The notes: generated from the letters alone by a model not told the origin. Positions 9,064 to 19,231 are shown, counted from the stretch's first letter. The stretch: 64,000 nt of DNA from Nitrospirota bacterium (GCA_003695915.1 RFGF01000104.1:61443-125442), one strand, 5' to 3'. Made by a program: numbers and translations.

Positions 9064-11082
9064 TCACCCATTCTCTCGTTCTCGATTTCGAGAAAGCACA
9101 ATCGGATCCTCATCGAGGACGTGGCGCACGATCGGCGCCAGATCTCGAATCGCCAACGGTTTCATCAAATAGGCACGAATCCCCAACGCCTTGGCCTTCT
9201 CAGCGGTCACCGTATGACTAAAGCCCGTGCAGAGAATAATCGGAAGTCCAGGGCGTATTTTCAAGAGTTCGCGAGCCAGTTGTTCACCGGTCATCAGGGG
9301 CATGGTTTGATCGGTAATCACCAGATCAAATCGGTCGGGATTCTCCCGAAAGAGTTCCAATGCCTCGAGACTGTTGGTTCGCACCTCTACCTGATAACCG
9401 AGAAGCGAAAGCAACTCTTGCCCCAATCGCACGAGAGCTTCTTCGTCATCCACGAATAAAATGCTTTCCTTCCCCTCCAGGGACGGCGTTCGTGATGCCG
9501 ACTTTTCTGGCTGCGGCGTCGGGATCGCAGGGAGATAGACCGTCACGGTGGTCCCACGTCCCAGAGCGCTCTCGGCATGGATCGTGCCGCCGTGTCCGGT
9601 CACAATCCCGTGGACAACCGCTAGCCCCATACCCGAGCCGTCCGCCGTTTGCTTGGTCGTAAAAAACGGGTCGAATATCCGGTCAAGCAGCTCCGGAGCG
9701 ATCCCATGACCGGTATCTCTCACGGTCAAGCGAACATAAGGCCCAGGGGGAAGCGTCGAAACCCTGTCTTGGCGCTGCTCGGAAATCAGCACATCTTCCA
9801 ACAAAATCTCCAGGACCCCGCCGTGTTCGCGCATGGCGCATTCGGCGTTTGAACATAAATTCACTACCACTTGGTTCATCTGTGCCGGGTCCGCCAACAC
9901 CATCGCTTCCGATAACAGATGCATGCGAATATCAATGGTCGCTGGAAGGCTCGCACGCAAAAACGTGAACGCGTCCCGAAGAATCGGTTCGAGCTGAACG
10001 GGGGTGCGTTCGGTTCCACCCTGTCGAGAAAAGGTTAGAATTTGCTGAATGAGGTGCTTTGCCCGATGCCCTGCCGTGAGCACTTCTTGTAAGTTTCGTT
10101 GAGCTCGGGATTCCTTAGGAACGGTGGCCAACGCCAATTCGGTATAGCCGAGGATCGCAGTCAGAATATTATTGAAGTCGTGCGCGATGCCCCCAGCGAG
10201 CGTTCCCAGAGCCTCCAGCTTGCTCGCCTGCCGATACTGTTGCTCCATCTTCTCCAGCACCTCCTCCGCCCGTTTACGATCGGTGATATCCTCGCTCAAC
10301 ACGGCAAGGTGCGTCAGCACGCCTTGTTCATCGGTCACAGGAAACACCGAGGACCGAATCCATCGGAGGACGCCCTCTTCTCGGCTAATGCGAAATTCTT
10401 CGGTCCATGCCCTTTCGCACTGACGCGACCAAGCCGACAGGATGCGATCTCGGTCATCCGGGTGAACCACGCTCAAAAAGCTCATGGGTTGAGCGGATAA
10501 ACTCGCACGGGATCTTCCCCATACCGTTTCGTAAGCAGGGTTCACATACACCAATTCTTGACGATCGGCCGACAGCACCCAAAACACTTGATGAATATGC
10601 TCGGACAGTTGCTGGAAGCGCATCGATTCCTCGTGAAGCGCTGCGCTTCGCTCAGCCAGCGTCTGGCGGGTTTGCTCCGCCATTTGCTTCCAGTATTGAC
10701 CCATGGCATGGTTGAGATACGCGAGCACCGCCCATGCGAGCGTGGAAGCGCCTGACACACGGGCTGTATCCTGTACGACCTCTTGTGGGGACGAACCGCT
10801 CGAGGACATCGGCCTGAATACCGTGGACACATCCACCGGCACAATCAGCAGATCTTTCCGTTGACGAAGATGGTCCACAAGCTGTTTGGCCTTCTGTGCA
10901 GGATGATCCATGACGATCATTACCGCTCCTGCTGGACACGAGACCGCACGCGCCCAACCTTCCTCATCCATAGCACAGATCGAGACATCGAATCCCTGTG
11001 TCATCAGAAGATCACGAGTCGCCTGCATACCGCGAGGATCATCCGTCACGATCAACACATGTGTCAGAGGAGCCTCGCTCAT
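9064..11082 (-). CDS. Hybrid sensor histidine kinase with PAS and C-terminal receiver domain
   Basis: The product is 672 residues. An N-terminal receiver-like region (1-120) comes first, followed by a PAS/PAC domain (about 155-270) ending in the usual EDITDRKRAEE linker. HisKA carries the phospho-acceptor His301 in GGIAHDFNNI, and HATPase_c shows N, G1 and G2 boxes (NLCSNAECAM, DTGHGIA, GSGMGLAVVHG). A C-terminal receiver has FVDDEE, Asp in LVITDQTMP and Lys in LMKPLA. No transmembrane helix is evident, so it is probably cytoplasmic. The N-terminal receiver-like domain lacks the usual acceptor Asp context (VMIVMDHPA) and may be degenerate. The ligand is unknown. Confidence 0.93.
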   Translation of the reverse strand: MSEAPLTHVLIVTDDPRGMQATRDLLMTQGFDVSICAMDEEGWARAVSCPAGAVMIVMDHPAQKAKQLVDHLRQRKDLLIVPVDVSTVFRPMSSSGSSPQEVVQDTARVSGASTLAWAVLAYLNHAMGQYWKQMAEQTRQTLAERSAALHEESMRFQQLSEHIHQVFWVLSADRQELVYVNPAYETVWGRSRASLSAQPMSFLSVVHPDDRDRILSAWSRQCERAWTEEFRISREEGVLRWIRSSVFPVTDEQGVLTHLAVLSEDITDRKRAEEVLEKMEQQYRQASKLEALGTLAGGIAHDFNNILTAILGYTELALATVPKESRAQRNLQEVLTAGHRAKHLIQQILTFSRQGGTERTPVQLEPILRDAFTFLRASLPATIDIRMHLLSEAMVLADPAQMNQVVVNLCSNAECAMREHGGVLEILLEDVLISEQRQDRVSTLPPGPYVRLTVRDTGHGIAPELLDRIFDPFFTTKQTADGSGMGLAVVHGIVTGHGGTIHAESALGRGTTVTVYLPAIPTPQPEKSASRTPSLEGKESILFVDDEEALVRLGQELLSLLGYQVEVRTNSLEALELFRENPDRFDLVITDQTMPLMTGEQLARELLKIRPGLPIILCTGFSHTVTAEKAKALGIRAYLMKPLAIRDLAPIVRHVLDEDPIVLSRNRERENG

Positions 11083-11440
11083 GCTCTACCTCCTTTTTTT
11101 CTTGATAGGGAAGGCTGCCGACATGCGGAACAGGCGCTACACAGCGATCCTCCTTGTCGCGAACTCGCTTGATTCGCCGATTCCGCTGTCGGACTTTTCT
11201 GTCTCATTCAAATCCACGTTCACGATGAGCGTGACGATGCGGGTCACCAGCCATGGTGTTTGGAAGAACCGGTCTGCATGCCCAGAATGGGCTATAGCCT
11301 AAGCGAATTTTTGAATTTGTCAACGGGACAACTGGAATGACTCGGATGGACCGAGGTTGGGGATTGATCCTTCTCGGGCGCGTGAAGGGTTCATGTTCCG
11401 CACTCGGGGAAAACGCCCACCAGCCTTGGTCGGCAAGCCG
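11083..11440. other. Intergenic stretch without a recognised gene
   Basis: 358 bp between the start of the kinase gene and the end of pyrF, both on the minus strand. It should include the kinase promoter. I found no RNA fold, repeat or protein-like frame in it. Confidence 0.5.
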
Positions 11441-12241
11441 TCATGTATTTGGGCGCGAGCGCAGTGCTTCGTCGATCTCATGGACGATACGCCGTGCGGC
11501 CGCACGTCGATCGTCAGCATCTCGAATCGGGCGCCCGACGACCAAATAATCGGCGCCATTGCGAATCGCCTGAGCCGGCGTCAATGATCGCGCATGTTCA
11601 TGCGAGTCATGCCCGGCTGGCCGAATGGCTGGGGCCACGATAAGGTGGCCGGGAAAGCGATCACGAAATTGCCTCACATAAGGGCCTGAAGCAATCAGGC
11701 CGTCCGCCCCGTGAGCCACGGCTTCATGGGCATGCCACATGACGTAGTCATCGATCTGCGAAAAGCGCGGCGTATACCGCGGATTGGGGCCGACAAGCCC
11801 CCATTCTTGAAGAATCTGCGCATCCCAACTGGAGAGGAGCGGTACGAACAGTATTTTGACGGGGCCTTCGCCCTTCCCAGCCACCGCAGCCTGGACAGTC
11901 CTCCGTGAACCTTGAATCGTCAAGAAATCAACGCCCATTTCTGTCGCGCGCCGGACGGCCCGTCGAATCGTTTCATCCACATCGTTCATTTTGAGATCCA
12001 AAAACACCCGACACCCTCGCGCCTTCATTTCTTGTATAAACTCGTGATTCACGGCCTGAAACAATTCCAATCCGATCTTATAGAACCACACGATTCCTTC
12101 GAGCGCCTGAACGCATTGACGCGCTTCTTCCAGGGTCGGTACGTCCAAGGCCACAATAAGCCGCTGAGCCGCACCGGTCGTCGATTGGTTGTCCGTCAAA
12201 GCCGTCGACATGCTAGGGCTATCCTCTTTTGGTGTGTTCAT
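11441..12241 (-). CDS. pyrF: Orotidine 5'-phosphate decarboxylase
   Basis: Last step of UMP synthesis: OMP to UMP plus CO2. The catalytic signature is VFLDLKMNDVDETI, with the Asp-Lys-x-x-Asp arrangement of the family. Phosphate-binding ends follow, including APAIRP and NGADYLVVGRPI. Length from the first ATG is 266 residues. The ATG at 12211 (MSTALTDNQ), with GAGG upstream, is an equally good start and would give 256 residues, still slightly longer than usual (230-245) because of the N-terminal extension. No other pyr gene is adjacent. Confidence 0.93.
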   Translation of the reverse strand: MNTPKEDSPSMSTALTDNQSTTGAAQRLIVALDVPTLEEARQCVQALEGIVWFYKIGLELFQAVNHEFIQEMKARGCRVFLDLKMNDVDETIRRAVRRATEMGVDFLTIQGSRRTVQAAVAGKGEGPVKILFVPLLSSWDAQILQEWGLVGPNPRYTPRFSQIDDYVMWHAHEAVAHGADGLIASGPYVRQFRDRFPGHLIVAPAIRPAGHDSHEHARSLTPAQAIRNGADYLVVGRPIRDADDRRAAARRIVHEIDEALRSRPNT

Positions 12242-12370
12242 GTTTTCTCTTGTCCCTTATGTGATAACCATACCATGTTGGCAGTCTCAGGAACACCACG
12301 AATGTTTAGCGGCCGCGCAGCTTTGCCTGACTCAGCAATCGCCGACACGGTGGTAGGCATGTAGATGCGA

Positions 12371-12400
12371 TTGTATTTCGATGAAACAGAACGGTATACT
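12371..12400 (+). promoter_or_regulatory. Candidate sigma70-type promoter with almost no leader
   Basis: TTGTAT (12371-12376), an 18-bp spacer, then TATACT (12395-12400). Transcription would start around 12407, next to the ATG at 12409, so the mRNA could be leaderless or nearly so. No Shine-Dalgarno is seen before that ATG, which agrees. Matching is by eye only. Confidence 0.4.
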
Positions 12401-12408
12401 GAATAGCC

Positions 12409-12699
12409 ATGAGCATCCGTAAAGCCGGCGGCGAATGGGCCTCGATGATGTTGGGCATTCAGCCAGAATCCTGCGGCGTATGCGGAGAACGTCTTTCCCG
12501 CAGCATCACCCTGTTGCGCGGCGGCTGGTCCCGGTGTTCCGTGTGCAGCCGATTCGTCCACTACGCGTGCCTGGCCCCTGGAAAAATTTGGTTTCTGAAA
12601 AGGCGTCCGCGAATCTGTCAACGGTGCCTTGTGCCCCAACCATCATCAGCCCCATCACCATCCTCCCAATCTCGCACGGCTTCCCCTGCCCCGTCCTAG
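12409..12699 (+). CDS. Small protein with PHD/RING-like cross-brace cysteine pattern
   Basis: 96 residues. Metal-ligand candidates are Cys22/Cys25, Cys43/Cys46, His51/Cys54 and Cys70/Cys73, that is C-x2-C, C-x2-C-x4-H-x2-C, C-x2-C. The segment RFVHYACL closely resembles the H-x2-C part of treble-clef or cross-brace zinc fingers. The tail is Pro/Ser-rich. It ends 2 bp before the start of the membrane-protein gene at 12702, so the two are probably coupled. I do not recognise a named bacterial family; a role in protein or nucleic-acid binding is only inferred from the fold pattern. Confidence 0.65.
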   Translation: MSIRKAGGEWASMMLGIQPESCGVCGERLSRSITLLRGGWSRCSVCSRFVHYACLAPGKIWFLKRRPRICQRCLVPQPSSAPSPSSQSRTASPAPS

Positions 12700-12701
12700 C
12701 C

Positions 12702-13037
12702 ATGGAGATGGAGCTTCGATCTCCACGCACACCGCAATCCTGGTTCCAGCCTATCGTCCGATACGTGGTGGCTCCTGTGGCCTTTGGTTTCAGTGGATTC
12801 CATACGACCGATTTCTTGCTGAGCGGTATCTATACATGGCCGCGAACCAGCCGCATCGTCGTGCTGACGTTAGCCATGATGATTTTGTCCTATGAATTTG
12901 TCTATAAAGATGTGCATTCCCCCTGCTCCCGTCAGGCTAGCCCTCGATCCGTGAAAACACTGTTGTACGTTTGTCTCCTACCCTACATGCTTGGCAGCCT
13001 GATACTCCTTGTGTTATTCAGTTTGGCGCAGGGATAA
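12702..13037 (+). CDS. Hypothetical small membrane protein, 111 residues
   Basis: Starts at ATG 12702, two bases after the stop of the zinc-finger gene. The same frame is open further upstream, but the portion overlapping the zinc-finger gene is not protein-like. Two or three hydrophobic segments are seen: about residues 20-40 (VRYVVAPVAFGF), 48-62 (IVVLTLAMMILSY) and 88-109 (LLYVCLLPYMLGSLILLVLF). No motif is recognised. Its context suggests it works with the upstream zinc-finger protein, perhaps as its membrane anchor (inference). Confidence 0.6.
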   Translation: MEMELRSPRTPQSWFQPIVRYVVAPVAFGFSGFHTTDFLLSGIYTWPRTSRIVVLTLAMMILSYEFVYKDVHSPCSRQASPRSVKTLLYVCLLPYMLGSLILLVLFSLAQG

Positions 13038-13108
13038 CCAGTCGATCCCGGCCAAGGACGAGGCTCGTCTGGTTACCTTCGCCGCACATCCATCTGAGAG
13101 GAAGAATC

Positions 13109-13291
13109 ATGAAGAACGTCGAAATGACCGTCAATGGGAATCTCCTCACGATCACTGTCGATCTGTCCAAAGAATTTGGCCCATCCTCGTCAGGAAAAAC
13201 GATCATCATCGCCTCGACAGAAGGCAATGTGCCCGTGCCCGGACGAGAGGAAAAGATCGGACTCAATGTGTACAAGAAAAAACCGGCTTAG
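13109..13291 (+). CDS. Conserved-looking small cytoplasmic protein, 60 residues
   Basis: ATG 13109 is preceded by a GAGAGGAAG ribosome binding site. The sequence [20 protein letters not shown] continues into an amphipathic beta pattern ([15 protein letters not shown]) and a basic C-terminus, with no signal peptide. It looks like a compact beta-rich domain. Its stop codon overlaps the uvrA stop codon on the opposite strand by two bases. The function is unknown. Confidence 0.75.
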   Translation: MKNVEMTVNGNLLTITVDLSKEFGPSSSGKTIIIASTEGNVPVPGREEKIGLNVYKKKPA

Positions 13292-15810
13292 GCCGAGCGT
13301 TGCTGTACGGCAGCCTCCTGCAACGCCTGCCCCGTGGCTGAACGCGCGACGCGCATAATCTCAGCGGGAGGCCCCTCGGCCACAATCTCTCCTCCACGGA
13401 ATCCTCCCTCCGGGCCGAGATCGATAATCCAATCGGCATTGCGAATCACATCCATATTGTGTTCAATAATCAGCACGGTATTTCCAGCCTCGACCAGTCG
13501 ATTGAGCACATCCAGCAATCGCTGAACATCGGCAAAGTGCAGCCCCGTGGTGGGTTCGTCCAAAATATACAGGGTCCGTCCCGTCGATCGTTTCGACAGT
13601 TCCCGCGAGAGCTTAACGCGCTGCGCCTCACCACCCGAAAGCGTGGTGGCGGCCTGCCCAAGCTTGATATACGGCAAGCCAACCTCGGCAAGGGTTTGCA
13701 ATTTCTGTTTGATCGGGGGAAGATGCATGAAGAATTCCAAGGCTTCGGCAACCGTCATCTCCAACACATCCGCAATACTTTTGCCTTTGTACCGCACGTC
13801 CAACGTTTCTCGATTATACCGGCGTCCCTTGCATTCTTCGCACGTCACATAAAGATCGGGCAAGAAATGCATGGCAATCTTAATCGCCCCGTCTCCCTGA
13901 CAGCTTTCGCAGCGGCCGCCCTTCACATTGAAACTATAGCGGCCCGGCCGATACCCGCGGATCCGCGATTCCGGGAGGTTCGCGAACACATCGCGAATAA
14001 AACCGAACAACCCCGTATACGTCGCCGGATTGGAGCGAGGAGTTCGTCCAATGGGGGCTTGGTCAATATCGATCACCTTATCCAACGCTCCGATCCCCTT
14101 GATCTCACGACACCCTTCGACCTTGGGATTCTTGCGAGAGAGCAATTGGGTGGCAGAGCGAAACAGCACGTCCATGACAAGCGTGCTTTTGCCCGATCCC
14201 GACACACCTGTGACACAGATCAACAGGCCCAACGGAATATTGACCGTGAGATCCTTCAAATTGTGTTTTCGGGCACCCACGATCGTGAGGAACCCTTTTG
14301 GTTGACGGGTGCGCGGGGGAAGCGCGACCTGTTGCACACCACGAAGATACTGTCCCGTGAGTGATGCAGGATTATTGACCACTTCTTGCGGTGACCCTTG
14401 AGCGACCACGCGTCCGCCATGAACTCCAGCTCCTGGTCCTAAATCCACGAGATGATCGGCCGCGAACATGGTCTCCGCATCGTGCTCAACGACAACGACC
14501 GTATTCCCCATGTCCCGCAACCGCAAGAGCGCATGGAGCAGACGGCGATTGTCACGATGATGAAGACCGATGCTCGGTTCGTCCAAAATGTACAAGACCC
14601 CAACCAACCCCGATCCCATTTGCGTCGCCAAACGAATCCGCTGGCCTTCTCCGCCGGAGAGCGTCGCCGCAGGTCGGTCGAGCGTCAGGTAATCCAAGCC
14701 CACGTTGATCAAAAACTCCAATCGCTCGCGGATTTCTTTAAGGATGCGCTGCGCGATGATTCGATCCCGTTCGCTCAAGGACAAGGTCTCGAAGAATTCC
14801 CGTGCCTCCGCAATCGAAAGCCGGCTGACCTCAGCAATGGAACGGCCTGCAATCTTGACGGCTAGGCTTTCTCGCCGGAGGCGGGCCCCGTGACACTGTC
14901 GACACAGCTGGGCATCCGCAACGACCTCTCCTTCCGGACAGCCGACAGGGAGTTCGTACCCGATGCCATCGCAAGCCGGGCACGCTCCATGCGGGCTGTT
15001 GAACGAAAAGACTCGTGGTGTGATTTCAGGGTAGCTGACGCCGCAACGGAGACAGGCGAGCTGTTCGCTGTAGACGCTCAGATCCTGATCGTCCGTCAGA
15101 ACGCCGACCAACCCTTTAGCCAATGACAAGGCTGTTTCCACTGAATCGGTCAATCGGCGAGTCACAGCTTCATCCGGCTTGATCACCACCCGATCGACCA
15201 CAATCTCGATCGTGTGCTTCTGTCGTTTATTCAACACGATGGATTCGTCCAACTCGACCAGGCGTCCATCGATGCGCGCACGGATGAACCCGGCTCGACG
15301 AGCCGCTTGAAGTTCCTTTCGATATTCGCCTTTCCGTCCTCGGACAATCGGGGCAAGAATCAGGCACTTCGTTCCCGATGGCTTTGCTTGGATAATGTCG
15401 ACAATTTGTTGGACCGTCTGCGCCGTAATCGGCGCGCCACACTGAGGGCAACCTGGTTGGCCGACTCGGGCAAACAACAGCCGCAGATAATCATATATCT
15501 CCGTCACCGTGCCCACCGTCGAACGAGGATGCCGACTGGTGGACTTTTGTTCGATGGCAACGGCAGGAGACAACCCCTCAATGGCATCAACGTCCGGTTT
15601 ATCCATTTGATCGAGGAATTGTCGCGCATACGCTGACAATGACTCGACATACCGCCGTTGTCCCTCCGCATACAACGTATCGAAGGCCAGCGAGGATTTG
15701 CCGGATCCGCTGAGCCCCGTGATCACGACGAGACGATCACGAGGGATGACCAGATCGATATTTTTCAGGTTATGTTCGCGGGCCCCTTTGACCACAATCT
15801 GCGTATTCAT
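13288..15810 (-). CDS. uvrA: UvrABC system protein A
   Basis: Damage-recognition ATPase of nucleotide excision repair. Two ABC modules are present. The first has Walker [10 protein letters not shown] and signature LSGGEGQR; the second has GVSGSGKST and LSGGEAQR. Both zinc modules (CPQC, CxxC...CxxC) and the UvrB-binding region after the first Walker A are present. The start is taken at ATG 15810 ([20 protein letters not shown]), the family start; the frame extends 13 codons upstream. At 840 residues it is about 100 shorter than the classical 940. Between CPACDGIG and [12 protein letters not shown] the usual insert of about 90 residues is reduced to about 20. Confidence 0.95.
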   Translation of the reverse strand: MNTQIVVKGAREHNLKNIDLVIPRDRLVVITGLSGSGKSSLAFDTLYAEGQRRYVESLSAYARQFLDQMDKPDVDAIEGLSPAVAIEQKSTSRHPRSTVGTVTEIYDYLRLLFARVGQPGCPQCGAPITAQTVQQIVDIIQAKPSGTKCLILAPIVRGRKGEYRKELQAARRAGFIRARIDGRLVELDESIVLNKRQKHTIEIVVDRVVIKPDEAVTRRLTDSVETALSLAKGLVGVLTDDQDLSVYSEQLACLRCGVSYPEITPRVFSFNSPHGACPACDGIGYELPVGCPEGEVVADAQLCRQCHGARLRRESLAVKIAGRSIAEVSRLSIAEAREFFETLSLSERDRIIAQRILKEIRERLEFLINVGLDYLTLDRPAATLSGGEGQRIRLATQMGSGLVGVLYILDEPSIGLHHRDNRRLLHALLRLRDMGNTVVVVEHDAETMFAADHLVDLGPGAGVHGGRVVAQGSPQEVVNNPASLTGQYLRGVQQVALPPRTRQPKGFLTIVGARKHNLKDLTVNIPLGLLICVTGVSGSGKSTLVMDVLFRSATQLLSRKNPKVEGCREIKGIGALDKVIDIDQAPIGRTPRSNPATYTGLFGFIRDVFANLPESRIRGYRPGRYSFNVKGGRCESCQGDGAIKIAMHFLPDLYVTCEECKGRRYNRETLDVRYKGKSIADVLEMTVAEALEFFMHLPPIKQKLQTLAEVGLPYIKLGQAATTLSGGEAQRVKLSRELSKRSTGRTLYILDEPTTGLHFADVQRLLDVLNRLVEAGNTVLIIEHNMDVIRNADWIIDLGPEGGFRGGEIVAEGPPAEIMRVARSATGQALQEAAVQQRSA

Positions 15811-16006
15811 CAGCGTGACGTAATTATAACAAAGCCCTCGGTCGGTCATGGGACATGGCCGGGCAACTTTTCATTGACCGTCAATTCGCTGTCGGATACA
15901 ATCCCCTCACCGTGCGTAGCCGCAGTCGAATCCTAACTTCTCTTGAACAGCTTCTCACCTTGACACTCAGAAGTCGCGTTGACCACTACAGCAGAGGAGA
16001 TGTCTG

Positions 16007-16537
16007 ATGAACCGTCGTGATCATGTTGGTATCCTTGTCCTCTTGGCCGTTTGCGGGCTTTTGCTGCTCAGCGCTCCCGCGCTCGCCGTGCCTTACGAAC
16101 TCACCCGCAACAATGTCGAAGACCCGAATGCGATCGATGCGCGAGAAATTTCGTTGTACAAGGTCAAGCTTGGCGATCCGGAATCCAAGGCCATAGAACT
16201 CTTAGTCGAAGAAAAAATTCCCGGCGTGCGGGCGGAGCAAGAGGGCGTGTTTATTTTGCTCTGGGATAAGCGCAATCCCACGGGAGCCATGGCGGGCGTC
16301 CGCATTATGGACGGCAAGGTGGATCTAATCTTCATCAACAATCGATTCGCACATAAAACCCGCGGCATTTTTCGGCGGGTATTGACCGCCAAAAGCGCTG
16401 ATCAGATTCGGCAATTGCTGGGACCAGAAGATTATGGCGACGAGAATGTCATGGGCGCCATGCTCAATTACGAATCCAAAGGGTTTTTGGTCAATTATCT
16501 AGGGCGCGATATCAACGTGGAGTTTTACTTGCGATAG
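16007..16537 (+). CDS. Secreted hypothetical protein, 176 residues
   Basis: ATG 16007 has GAGGAG about 7 bp upstream. An N-terminal signal peptide (basic MNRRD, hydrophobic VGILVLLAVCGLLLLSAPAL, cleavage likely after ALA) directs export to the periplasm. The mature part contains KVKLGDPESKAIELL, a short pattern also seen in SmpA/BamE-like folds, and no cysteines. It is transcribed divergently from uvrA. I assign no function; the BamE-like resemblance is weak. Confidence 0.8.
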   Translation: MNRRDHVGILVLLAVCGLLLLSAPALAVPYELTRNNVEDPNAIDAREISLYKVKLGDPESKAIELLVEEKIPGVRAEQEGVFILLWDKRNPTGAMAGVRIMDGKVDLIFINNRFAHKTRGIFRRVLTAKSADQIRQLLGPEDYGDENVMGAMLNYESKGFLVNYLGRDINVEFYLR

Positions 16538-16698
16538 AATCCTCCGGCTCGAGCATCACCGCTCGTTGCCTCGGCCACTTTGAACAAGTGCCTCAGCATG
16601 CATCCATCGGAAACCGTCGAACGTGGTGGACGCCTTGTTTGGCACACCGAGCCATTCAGTTCCCTTTTTACCATTTTCCCAACCGATCCTGTTGACCG

Positions 16699-17751
16699 AT
16701 GACGCATGACCGAATCACCACCGGACAGGCCATCGAGGATGAGCAAGGGATTGAAGGCTCGCTCCGCCCCCGACGCTTGTCCGATTATGTCGGACAAGAT
16801 CGCATGAAGGCTTCGCTTCGCATTTGCATGGAAGCCGCGCTCCGGCGCGGCGAACCCTTAGACCATGCCATTTTTTATGGCCCCCCAGGATTGGGAAAAA
16901 CCACGATCGCTCATGTGATCGCCCACGAGATGGGGAGTCGGCTGCGTGCCACCTCCGGACTCGCCCTTGCTCATGCCGGGGATTTGGCCGCCATTCTCGC
17001 GAACCTCCAGCCTGGCGAAATCTTATTCATCGACGAAATCCATCGCTTGCCCTCTGCTGTCGAAGAAACGCTCTATCCGGCCATGGAGGATTATCAAATC
17101 GATCTCGTGATCGGACAGGGACCGGCTACCCGCACGATGAAACTGCCTCTACCGCCATTCACGTTAGTGGGAGCGACGACGAAAGCGGGCTCGCTGACCT
17201 CCCCGCTTCGCGAACGATTCGGTTTGGTCTATCGACTGGACTTCTACACCCCTCCCGAACTCGAAGCGATTATCCGCCGTTCCGCAGCAGTCTTGAACAT
17301 CCGAATCGAGCCGGAGGCGTGTGCGGAGATCGCGCGTCGGTCGCGGGGAACCCCGCGCATTGCCAATCGGCTTATCAAGCGGGTTCGGGACTTTGCAGAC
17401 GTGCAAGCACACGGCGTGATCACCCTCGCTGTCGCCAAAGAAGCGCTCGAATGGCTCGGAGTCGACCAAGCCGGATTCGACGAGATGGATCGAAAAATTT
17501 TGCTGACGATCATCGACACATTCAATGGCGGACCGGTCGGCATCGAAGCCCTTGCCGCAGCGGTGCAAGAAGACAAAGGCACGATCGAAGACGTTTACGA
17601 ACCTTTCCTGCTGCAATCCGGATATCTGATACGGACAGCCCGCGGCCGCCAAGCGACACCGTTCGCCTTCCAACACTTTGGTAAATCTCCAGGCCCGACC
17701 ATGCATGTGCCGCAGACAGCGCTGTTCCCCCAGCCTGGAACAGACGGCTGA
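16699..17751 (+). CDS. ruvB: Holliday junction branch migration DNA helicase RuvB
   Basis: AAA+ motor that drives branch migration with RuvA. The 350-residue product has Walker [10 protein letters not shown] (61-69), Walker B LFIDEIHR (109-116), sensor 1 LVGATTKAG and the arginine finger region SPLRERFG. The C-terminal winged helix includes [11 protein letters not shown] and [17 protein letters not shown]. Start at ATG 16699. ruvA and ruvC are not next to it in this window; a secreted protein lies upstream and rmuC is convergent downstream. Confidence 0.97.
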   Translation: MTHDRITTGQAIEDEQGIEGSLRPRRLSDYVGQDRMKASLRICMEAALRRGEPLDHAIFYGPPGLGKTTIAHVIAHEMGSRLRATSGLALAHAGDLAAILANLQPGEILFIDEIHRLPSAVEETLYPAMEDYQIDLVIGQGPATRTMKLPLPPFTLVGATTKAGSLTSPLRERFGLVYRLDFYTPPELEAIIRRSAAVLNIRIEPEACAEIARRSRGTPRIANRLIKRVRDFADVQAHGVITLAVAKEALEWLGVDQAGFDEMDRKILLTIIDTFNGGPVGIEALAAAVQEDKGTIEDVYEPFLLQSGYLIRTARGRQATPFAFQHFGKSPGPTMHVPQTALFPQPGTDG

Positions 17752-17845
17752 TTGCGCGGCCTCGGCTTCACGTCCGTGAAGGACTGACCCATTCGTAGAG
17801 ATCGATTCACCCTGTCCGCTCATCCGCTTGCACTACACGGTGTCT

Positions 17846-19231
17846 TCACGATTCATCATCAGGTGGGGGAGGCGTTAGCGGTCTGGGGATCTGATCGATC
17901 GGGCGCAATTCGTCGATCTCCCGTTTTCCACCGATGCCCAACGATTTGAATTTCCGAGCCGACGGCAAGACACGGCTTTCCAGCGAGCCGACGGCCTTGT
18001 TGTACGCCTCGACCGTTTTTCCCAACGTGCTGCCGATTTGCATGAGATGCTCGACGAAGACGCTCAACCGCTCCGAAAGCTCTTGCCCGATCGCACTGAT
18101 GCGTTGCGCGCTTTCCGTCATTTGTTCCTGTCGCCAGCCATACGCAATGGCGCGCAACAACGCGATAAATGTCGTCGGCGTCGCAATCACCACCTTTTTG
18201 CTGAGCGCCGTTTCGACCAACGACGGGTCGCGTTCCGCGGCCGCCGCCAAGAACGAATCGTTGGGAATGAACAACACAACGAATTCCGGGGAAGCGGTGA
18301 ACTGCTCCCAGTACTCTTTCGATGCCAAACCATGAACGTGTTGTCTGACGAGAGCCACATGACGCGCCAGAGCCGACTCCCGCTCCTCTTCCGTGGTTGT
18401 ATCCAGCGCTTCGAGATACGCAGTCAATGGGACTTTGGCATCGACCACCACTTCGCGTCCGGCCGGTAATCGGACGATCATATCGGGACGGAAGGAACCG
18501 TTGTCCGTGGACACGTGATGCTGTTCATAGAAGTCGCAATATTGCGCCATGCCGGCCAACTCCGCTGTTCGGCGCAGCGTGAGCTCTCCCCACCGTCCCC
18601 GCACGTGCGGCGAACGAAGCGCGTTGACCAACTTGGCCGTTTCGGCTTGCAGCATCGATTGCGCGGCCGCGACTTGACGGAGTTGCTCGCCCACGACACT
18701 CAACTCCCGAAGGCGCCGGTCTTCTAACTGTTTGGCTTCCTGCTGATAGGTCTCCAAACACACGGTCAATGGTTGGATCAAGGCCTCGATGGCCTGTTGT
18801 CGCGATTCCCAATCCAGCATCGTGCTTTGCTTGATCGCGTTGAATTTTTCTTCCGCCAGAGCAAGAAACCCGGCAGTATTGCCAGCCAGGGCTTCCGCCG
18901 CCACGACTTTGAATGTCTCCGAGAGCGAAACTTTGGCCTCGTCCAGCAAGCGACGCTGTTCTTGCACATGTCGCGAGAGTTCCGCCAATTGCGTTTCTGC
19001 TGCGACCCGCGCATGTTCGGTGTGCTGACATCGCTCGCGAAGCTCACGGCATTCGGAACGGAGCCGGTCTTCGTTCCGACGGACTTCTGCCAACAAAGCC
19101 TCGGCAGCGGCGGCCGTTGAAGCCAACCCTTGGCATTGCGCTCGATATCGTCGGTTCACCTCGAGTCCGACGAGTAGGCCACCAAGCATACCCCCCGACA
19201 AGAGGCCCGCGAGAACCATCCACCAATTCAT
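17846..19231 (-). CDS. rmuC: DNA recombination protein RmuC-type
   Basis: RmuC-family protein that limits rearrangements at inverted repeats; it belongs to the PD-(D/E)xK-like nuclease fold by family knowledge. The product has an N-terminal transmembrane helix (WWMVLAGLLSGGMLGGLLVG), a long coiled coil (about 30-190), and the conserved core RGRWGELTLRRTAELAGM, FRPDMIVRLPAGREVVVDAKVPLTAY and LVVLFIPND-type region FVVLFIPNDSFLAAA. The start is taken at ATG 19231; a TTG 18 bp further upstream is possible. Confidence 0.93.
   Translation of the reverse strand: MNWWMVLAGLLSGGMLGGLLVGLEVNRRYRAQCQGLASTAAAAEALLAEVRRNEDRLRSECRELRERCQHTEHARVAAETQLAELSRHVQEQRRLLDEAKVSLSETFKVVAAEALAGNTAGFLALAEEKFNAIKQSTMLDWESRQQAIEALIQPLTVCLETYQQEAKQLEDRRLRELSVVGEQLRQVAAAQSMLQAETAKLVNALRSPHVRGRWGELTLRRTAELAGMAQYCDFYEQHHVSTDNGSFRPDMIVRLPAGREVVVDAKVPLTAYLEALDTTTEEERESALARHVALVRQHVHGLASKEYWEQFTASPEFVVLFIPNDSFLAAAAERDPSLVETALSKKVVIATPTTFIALLRAIAYGWRQEQMTESAQRISAIGQELSERLSVFVEHLMQIGSTLGKTVEAYNKAVGSLESRVLPSARKFKSLGIGGKREIDELRPIDQIPRPLTPPPPDDES

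Noticed and set aside
11340..11440. Possible RNA gene before pyrF
   Set aside because: I could not fold a cloverleaf or other known RNA shape; it reads as plain intergenic sequence.
16824..17684. 286-codon open frame inside ruvB, same strand
   Set aside because: It is a +1-frame shadow of ruvB with Arg/Pro/Ser-rich low-complexity translation and no domain.
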